DNA of 10,147 nucleotides from an uncultured Bacilli bacterium. GTDB taxonomy: Bacteria > Bacillota_I > Bacilli_A > RF39 > UBA660. Shown piece after piece: positions 6,632-10,147 of the stretch (position 1 is its first letter; each line of letters starts with the position of its first letter). A program made the translations under genes and the position numbers. The stretch is taken from the NCBI GenBank assembly GCA_934098345.1, contig CAKONX010000041.1:1-10147 (forward strand), given 5' to 3'. Under the pieces are notes generated by a model. That model searched no databases. It saw only the letters and a program-made list of their open reading frames with translations, and was not told the DNA's origin.

Positions 6632-7098
6632 TGATTTTAGTTACACTTGGAACTCAAGATCAAAAGTTTTATCGACTTTTAGATTATATAGAAACGTCAT
6701 ATATAAATGATAAAATTGTTGTTCAAGCTGGTGGGTCAAGCGATTATGAAAGCAAAAAGATGGATATATTTAAATTTATTGATTATGATGAAATGAATAA
6801 ATTAATAGATGAAGCTGATGTTATTATTACTCATGGAGGAACAGGTTCAATTTTAACTCCACTTAAAAAAGGTAAAAAAGTTATAGCTTGTGCTAGATTA
6901 GAAAAATATCAAGAACATATAAATGATCATCAAAAAGAAATAGTCACTTTATTTAAAAATGAAGGATATATTTTAGAACTTAATGAAGAAAATAACTTAG
7001 ATGATTTAATGAAAGAAATGAAAAAATTTAAAGTAAAAAAATATGTAAGCAATACAGATAACTTTATTACTGGTTTAAAAAAATTAATTGATGAATAA
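6631..7098 (+). CDS. Alg13-like glycosyltransferase catalytic subunit (CpsG/PssE type, GT28 C-terminal fold)
   Basis: 155 residues, start ATG 6631 behind SD GGGAGG (6616-6621). It has the N-terminal ILVTLGTQDQKFYRLLDYI (2-20), with the LGTQ nucleotide-loop motif, then EADVIITHGGTGSILTPL (61-78) with THGGTGS, the UDP-sugar binding signature of GT28/MurG-type C-terminal domains, and ARLEKYQEHINDHQKEIV (88-105), matching the conserved HxxxHQ region. It lacks an N-terminal acceptor domain, which is supplied by the Alg14-like protein encoded immediately upstream. The pair therefore forms one split GT-B transferase at the cytoplasmic membrane face. It is followed by a terminator, so the pair is a two-gene unit. 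Confidence 0.9.
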   Translation: MILVTLGTQDQKFYRLLDYIETSYINDKIVVQAGGSSDYESKKMDIFKFIDYDEMNKLIDEADVIITHGGTGSILTPLKKGKKVIACARLEKYQEHINDHQKEIVTLFKNEGYILELNEENNLDDLMKEMKKFKVKKYVSNTDNFITGLKKLIDE

Positions 7099-7099
7099 G

Positions 7100-7124
7100 G
7101 TACATAGAAGTCTATGTGCTTTTT
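7100..7124 (+). terminator. Intrinsic terminator after the Alg13-like gene
   Basis: GTACATAG (7100-7107) pairs with CTATGTGC (7112-7119), 8 bp including one wobble, around the loop AAGT. It is followed by five Ts (7120-7124), and it starts 2 nt after the stop. Confidence 0.85.
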
Positions 7125-7130
7125 ATATAG

Positions 7131-7136
7131 TATAAA
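7131..7136 (+). promoter_or_regulatory. Possible -10 element for the SpoIVB-like gene
   Basis: TATAAA lies just downstream of the terminator U-tract, in the same arrangement as the other units, but it lacks the TGn extension and has no recognisable -35. A forespore sigma factor (sigma-F/G) would be expected for a true spoIVB; no convincing match to those consensus elements is visible between 7125 and 7173. Confidence 0.25.
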
Positions 7137-7173
7137 ATTTTAATATTTACCTAAAATATACATAGGTGGTAGT

Positions 7174-8133
7174 ATGAAAAAATTAGGAATTATTTTTATT
7201 TCATTGATAAGTATTCTTCCTTTTAATGTTTTTGCTTATTCTAATTATATTTATGCAAGTGGGGAAAATATTGGAATTGAAATTTCTAGTAAAGGCGTAT
7301 TAGTAGTTGGTTTCTATGAAAATGTAGAAAAACAGAAAAACATTCAAGTTGGTGACTATATAACTGCTGTTAATGGAGTTAAGGTAAGAGATGTGGATTC
7401 ACTTATAAGTTTAATTAATAAATACCAAAATGATGGTAAAGTAAACTTAACTTTAAGAAGAAATAATAAAAATATAGATATAGAATATACACTTTTAAAA
7501 ACAGAAAAAGCTTATAAAACAGGTCTTTTTGTAAAAGATTCAATAAGTGGAATAGGTACGCTTACTTATGTTGATCCGGAAAGTAAGATATATGGAGCTT
7601 TAGGTCATGAAATAATTGAATCAAATTCTAAAAATGTAGTAGAAATTGATGAAGGAACAATATTCGAAAGTAATGTTACAAGTGTTGATAGAAGTTATGA
7701 CGGACATCCTGGAACTAAAAATGCAAGGCTTAATAAAAAAAATAAATATGGTGATATATTAAAAAATACAAATAAAGGAATTTATGGTACTTATAATAAA
7801 GAATATAATAAAAGCTTAGTTGAAGTAGGAAATCCAAAGGATATGAAAATTGGAAAAGCAGTTATAAGAACAGTCCTTGATAATAATGAAGTTAAAGAAT
7901 ATGAAATAAATATTACTAAAATTGATAAAAAAAGTGAAATAAAGAACATTTATTTTGAAATAACTGATGAAGAACTTTTAAGTAAAACTGGTGGAGTAAT
8001 ACAAGGAATGAGTGGTTCGCCTATACTTCAAGATGGTAAAATATATGGGGCAGTTACTCACGTTGTTGTTGAGAATGTGAAATCAGGATATGGTATATTT
8101 ATAACTACTATGTTAACTGAAGGTGAAAAATAA
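7174..8133 (+). CDS. spoIVB: SpoIVB-like S55 serine protease with PDZ domain
   Basis: 319 residues, start ATG 7174 with SD AGGTGG at 7164-7169. Residues 3-21 form a hydrophobic secretion or anchor segment ending NVFA. A PDZ domain follows at about 33-110 (GVLVVGFYENVEKQKNIQVGD and NGVKVRDVDSL). The S55 peptidase domain begins near ISGIGTLTYVDPES (124-137). It contains GALGHE with His145, FEITDEELL with Asp265, and GGVIQGMSGSPI with Ser280. The 15-residue Asp-to-Ser spacing equals that of Bacillus subtilis SpoIVB (Asp363/Ser378), so the triad looks intact. THVVVENVKSGYGIFI (295-310) closes the domain. The protein is shorter than the roughly 426-residue B. subtilis enzyme. In spore formers SpoIVB is secreted by the forespore and triggers pro-sigma-K processing; that role is inferred. 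It is transcribed alone, and no recN or spo0A flanks it. Confidence 0.93.
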   Translation: MKKLGIIFISLISILPFNVFAYSNYIYASGENIGIEISSKGVLVVGFYENVEKQKNIQVGDYITAVNGVKVRDVDSLISLINKYQNDGKVNLTLRRNNKNIDIEYTLLKTEKAYKTGLFVKDSISGIGTLTYVDPESKIYGALGHEIIESNSKNVVEIDEGTIFESNVTSVDRSYDGHPGTKNARLNKKNKYGDILKNTNKGIYGTYNKEYNKSLVEVGNPKDMKIGKAVIRTVLDNNEVKEYEINITKIDKKSEIKNIYFEITDEELLSKTGGVIQGMSGSPILQDGKIYGAVTHVVVENVKSGYGIFITTMLTEGEK

Positions 8134-8161
8134 GGAATATAATAAACTATATTCTTTTTTT
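8132..8161 (+). terminator. Intrinsic terminator after the SpoIVB-like gene
   Basis: GAATATA (8135-8141) pairs with TATATTC (8148-8154) around a 6-nt loop. Outer A-U and G-U pairs can extend the stem to 8132, and seven Ts follow (8155-8161). It overlaps the stop codon. Confidence 0.82.
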
Positions 8162-8162
8162 A

Positions 8163-8171
8163 TGATATAAT
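8163..8171 (+). promoter_or_regulatory. Extended -10 promoter for the adenylation-enzyme unit
   Basis: TGATATAAT is a perfect TGn-TATAAT element 1 nt after the terminator U-tract, identical to the one at 6133-6141. The -35 position (TAAACT at 8143-8148) is in the hairpin and matches 3 of 6. The start would be near 8178, giving a leader of about 12 nt. Confidence 0.6.
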
Positions 8172-8175
8172 TTAA

Positions 8176-8185
8176 AGGTGAGGTG
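8176..8185 (+). promoter_or_regulatory. Ribosome binding site deciding the adenylation-enzyme start
   Basis: AGGTGAGGTG precedes ATG 8190 by 4-6 nt. The in-frame GTG at 8178 is part of this SD and coincides with the predicted transcription start, so ATG 8190 is preferred. Confidence 0.65.
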
Positions 8186-8189
8186 TAAT

Positions 8190-9689
8190 ATGATTATAGA
8201 TTATTTAGAAAATGCATTTAATAATTTTAAAAATAAAAAAGCAGTTATTATGGAAAATGAAGCCATTACTTATGAAGATATGCAAAGGAATGTGAAGATA
8301 ATTGCAACCAATTTACTTAAATATAATAAGTTTAATAAACCTATAGCTGTTTATATGGATAAAGGTATTAATACTTTAGAAGCTTTCTTTGGTATTCTTT
8401 ATAGTGGTAATTTTTATAGTTTAATAAATACAGAATTTCCTGACAATAGAATTGAGCAAATTATAAATACATTAGAAACTGATATTATTATAAGTGATTC
8501 TGGACATATTGAAGAAATTAAAAATATTTTTAAAGATAAAAATATTGTTGATATATCTTCTTTAATGAAAGGTTCAATTGACTTTGATAGTCTTGAGGAA
8601 ATAAGAAAACGAAAATGTGATATAGACCCTGTATATATAAACTTTACAAGTGGATCAACTGGTGTACCTAAGGGAGTTGTTATAGGTTCTTCTTCAATAA
8701 TTGATTTTATAGAAGAGTTTACCAGTACTTTTAATATTACTGAAAATGATATTATAGCTAATCAAGCACCTTTTGACTTTGATGTTTCTGTAAAAGATAT
8801 ATATTCATCATTTTTTAAAGGAGCAACATTATTAATTGTACCAAGGAGTTATTTTTCATCGCCAGTAAGACTACTTGATTATTTATGTGATAACAACGCA
8901 ACAACTCTTATATGGGCAGTATCAGCATTGTGTTTAATAACAACTTTTCATGGCCTTGATTATAAAACTCCAGAAACTGTTAATAAAGTTATTTTTAGTG
9001 GTGAAGTTATGCCTCTTAAACATTTAAAACAATGGATAAGTCATTTGCATAATGCAACATTTGTTAATGTTTATGGGCCAACAGAAATTACTTGTAATTG
9101 TACATATTACATAATTGATAATGACCATGATTATGAAATTATTCCTATAGGTAAAGCTTTTAAAAATGAAAGAGTATTTTTGCTTGATGAAAATGATGAA
9201 CTTATAACTGAAAAAAATAAAAGTGGCGAAATATGCGTAAGTGGAAGATGCCTTGCTTTAGGATACTTTAATAATAAAACTCAAACGGACGCTCATTTTG
9301 TTCAAAATCCGCTTAATAAGAGTTATATAGAGATGATTTATCGTACAGGAGATCTTGGATATATAGATGATGATAATAATTTTGTATTTAATGGTAGAAA
9401 AGACTTTCAAATAAAATATATGGGACATAGAATTGAACTTGAAGAAATTGATCGTGAAATATCTAAATTAAATGAGATTAAAAGAGCAGTTACAATATTT
9501 TCTGAAAAGAAAAATAAAATTATATGCTTTTATGTAGGTGAAATTGAGCCGAATGAAATAGTGAATAAAATTAAAGATTCTATTCCAGGTTATATGGTAC
9601 CTTCTATTTTAAAAAAAGTAGATGACTTTGTTTTAAATAAAAACGGAAAAGTCGATAGAAAAATTTTATTAGAAAGTATTGAGGGATAA
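8190..9689 (+). CDS. Stand-alone amino-acid adenylating enzyme, DltA-like
   Basis: 499 residues, close to the usual size of DltA (about 500), with no fused carrier domain. Adenylation core motifs are present in order: the phosphate loop FTSGSTGVPKG (152-162), FDFDVS (195-200) with Asp198 at the place that binds the substrate amino group, FSGEVMP (269-275), VNVYGPTEIT (292-301), YRTGDLG (384-390), GRKDFQIKYMGHRIELEEID (402-421), and NKNGKVDRK (483-491) with the catalytic Lys487. The enzyme should form an aminoacyl-AMP and pass it to a phosphopantetheine thiol on a separate carrier protein. In DltA the FSGE position is FCGE, whose Cys helps select D-alanine; here it is Ser270, so the substrate may differ. 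It starts a new unit and is followed after 3 nt by a PLP enzyme gene. DltA itself is possible, but I see no dltB, dltC or dltD within the window. Confidence 0.88.
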   Translation: MIIDYLENAFNNFKNKKAVIMENEAITYEDMQRNVKIIATNLLKYNKFNKPIAVYMDKGINTLEAFFGILYSGNFYSLINTEFPDNRIEQIINTLETDIIISDSGHIEEIKNIFKDKNIVDISSLMKGSIDFDSLEEIRKRKCDIDPVYINFTSGSTGVPKGVVIGSSSIIDFIEEFTSTFNITENDIIANQAPFDFDVSVKDIYSSFFKGATLLIVPRSYFSSPVRLLDYLCDNNATTLIWAVSALCLITTFHGLDYKTPETVNKVIFSGEVMPLKHLKQWISHLHNATFVNVYGPTEITCNCTYYIIDNDHDYEIIPIGKAFKNERVFLLDENDELITEKNKSGEICVSGRCLALGYFNNKTQTDAHFVQNPLNKSYIEMIYRTGDLGYIDDDNNFVFNGRKDFQIKYMGHRIELEEIDREISKLNEIKRAVTIFSEKKNKIICFYVGEIEPNEIVNKIKDSIPGYMVPSILKKVDDFVLNKNGKVDRKILLESIEG

Positions 9690-9692
9690 TTT

Positions 9693-10147
9693 ATGAATTA
9701 TAAAAAAATAGCTTCTGAATATAAAACACCTCTTTTTATTTTTAATATTGATAATTTAAAGGAAAGATGCGAATATTTAAAAAATCATTTACCTAATATG
9801 GATATTTGCTATGCTGTTAAAGCTAATTCCTTTGTTGTAAAAGAAATAAGTGAATATGTTTCAAGATTAGAAATATGTTCTGAAGGAGAATATCATTTAT
9901 GTGAGGATTTAGGCGTCGACCACCATAAAATGGTTTTATCTGGTGTAAATAAAAACTATGAAGAATTTGATAATATCGTTAAAAATAATGATGATATATT
10001 AAGATATACAATTGAATCTGTAAATCAATTTAATATGCTAAAAGAATTATCAAGTAAGTATAAAAGAAAGATAATGATAATGCCTAGATATACAAGCGGA
10101 AATCAATTTGGCATGAATGAAGATGAAATTATAGATATTTTAAAATC
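9693..10147 (+). CDS. Fold-III PLP enzyme, LysA/ornithine-decarboxylase-like (N-terminal part)
   Basis: Open to the window end; 151 residues are visible of an expected 380-420. Start ATG 9693 has SD GAGGGA at 9681-9686, inside the end of the adenylation gene, so the two are cotranscribed. The N-terminal TIM-barrel pattern is clear: TPLFIFNIDNLKERC (12-26), ICYAVKANS (38-46) with the PLP-binding Lys43, LEICSEGEYHL (about 58-68, matching the FDVxSxGEL strand), VLSGVNKNYEE (matching the HGNNKS region), and RYTSGNQFGM, which corresponds to the SKFG segment. The family includes diaminopimelate, ornithine and arginine decarboxylases and alanine-racemase-like proteins. The C-terminal half with the decisive Cys/Asp motif is missing, so the substrate and even decarboxylase versus racemase activity cannot be settled. 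A tie to the adjacent adenylating enzyme is inferred from the tight coupling. Confidence 0.85.
   Translation, partial: MNYKKIASEYKTPLFIFNIDNLKERCEYLKNHLPNMDICYAVKANSFVVKEISEYVSRLEICSEGEYHLCEDLGVDHHKMVLSGVNKNYEEFDNIVKNNDDILRYTIESVNQFNMLKELSSKYKRKIMIMPRYTSGNQFGMNEDEIIDILK

Noticed and set aside
7125..7173. Possible forespore sigma-G promoter (GTATA at 7130-7134 with CCTAAAA at 7150-7156)
   Set aside because: The -10 matches the known consensus at only 5 of 7 positions and the 15-bp spacer is too short, so it is not distinguishable from AT-rich background.
1..10147. CRISPR array, tRNA/rRNA, insertion sequence, riboswitch or prophage genes
   Set aside because: No regularly spaced repeats, RNA-gene signatures, transposase or phage-type reading frames were seen; all intergenic gaps are under 80 bases and are explained by terminators, promoters and ribosome sites.

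Overview
The window is AT-rich (by eye well under 35% G+C), and every gene is on the + strand. TGA is used as a stop (end of the flippase gene), so the standard bacterial code applies. Purine-rich Shine-Dalgarno (SD) sequences, 1-17 nt gene overlaps, U-tract terminators and a SpoIVB-type (S55) protease point to a low-G+C Firmicute of a spore-forming lineage, such as gut Bacilli/Erysipelotrichia-like or Clostridia. The species cannot be named from the sequence.

Positions 1-5778 hold a cell-surface polysaccharide block. In order it contains: the C-terminal part of a DUF2142 multi-spanning membrane protein; a DPM1-like family 2 glycosyltransferase (GT2); a small DUF2304 membrane protein; a Wzx/MOP-type flippase; two GT4 glycosyltransferases; and a second GT2. 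From 446 on the genes overlap or nearly touch, so this looks like one operon, with an extended -10 promoter just before the first GT2. The GT2-DUF2304-flippase trio next to a polytopic membrane protein resembles the streptococcal GacI-GacJ-GacK-GacL side-chain system, in which an undecaprenyl-phosphate-linked sugar is made, flipped and added outside the cell. The remaining transferases could build a lipid-linked oligosaccharide. No priming phosphoglycosyltransferase and no obvious Wzy polymerase is visible here.

Positions 5759-6133 hold a self-contained unit: a near-consensus sigma-A promoter, a strong SD, an unrecognised 93-residue helical protein, and a perfectly palindromic terminator. Positions 6133-7124 hold a two-gene Alg14/Alg13-like glycosyltransferase pair (as in streptococcal CpsF/CpsG) with its own extended -10 promoter and terminator. 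Positions 7131-8161 hold a compact SpoIVB-like PDZ/serine protease, away from its classical recN/spo0A neighbours, followed by a terminator.

From 8163 to the window end a new unit begins: a stand-alone DltA-like amino-acid adenylating enzyme, then (partial) a LysA/alanine-racemase-fold (fold III) PLP enzyme. Together they suggest activation of an amino acid or amine for attachment to a carrier or cell-surface polymer; the rest of the pathway lies outside the window.

There is no tRNA, rRNA, CRISPR array, insertion sequence or riboswitch that I can support, and no gene-free stretch over 300 bases.
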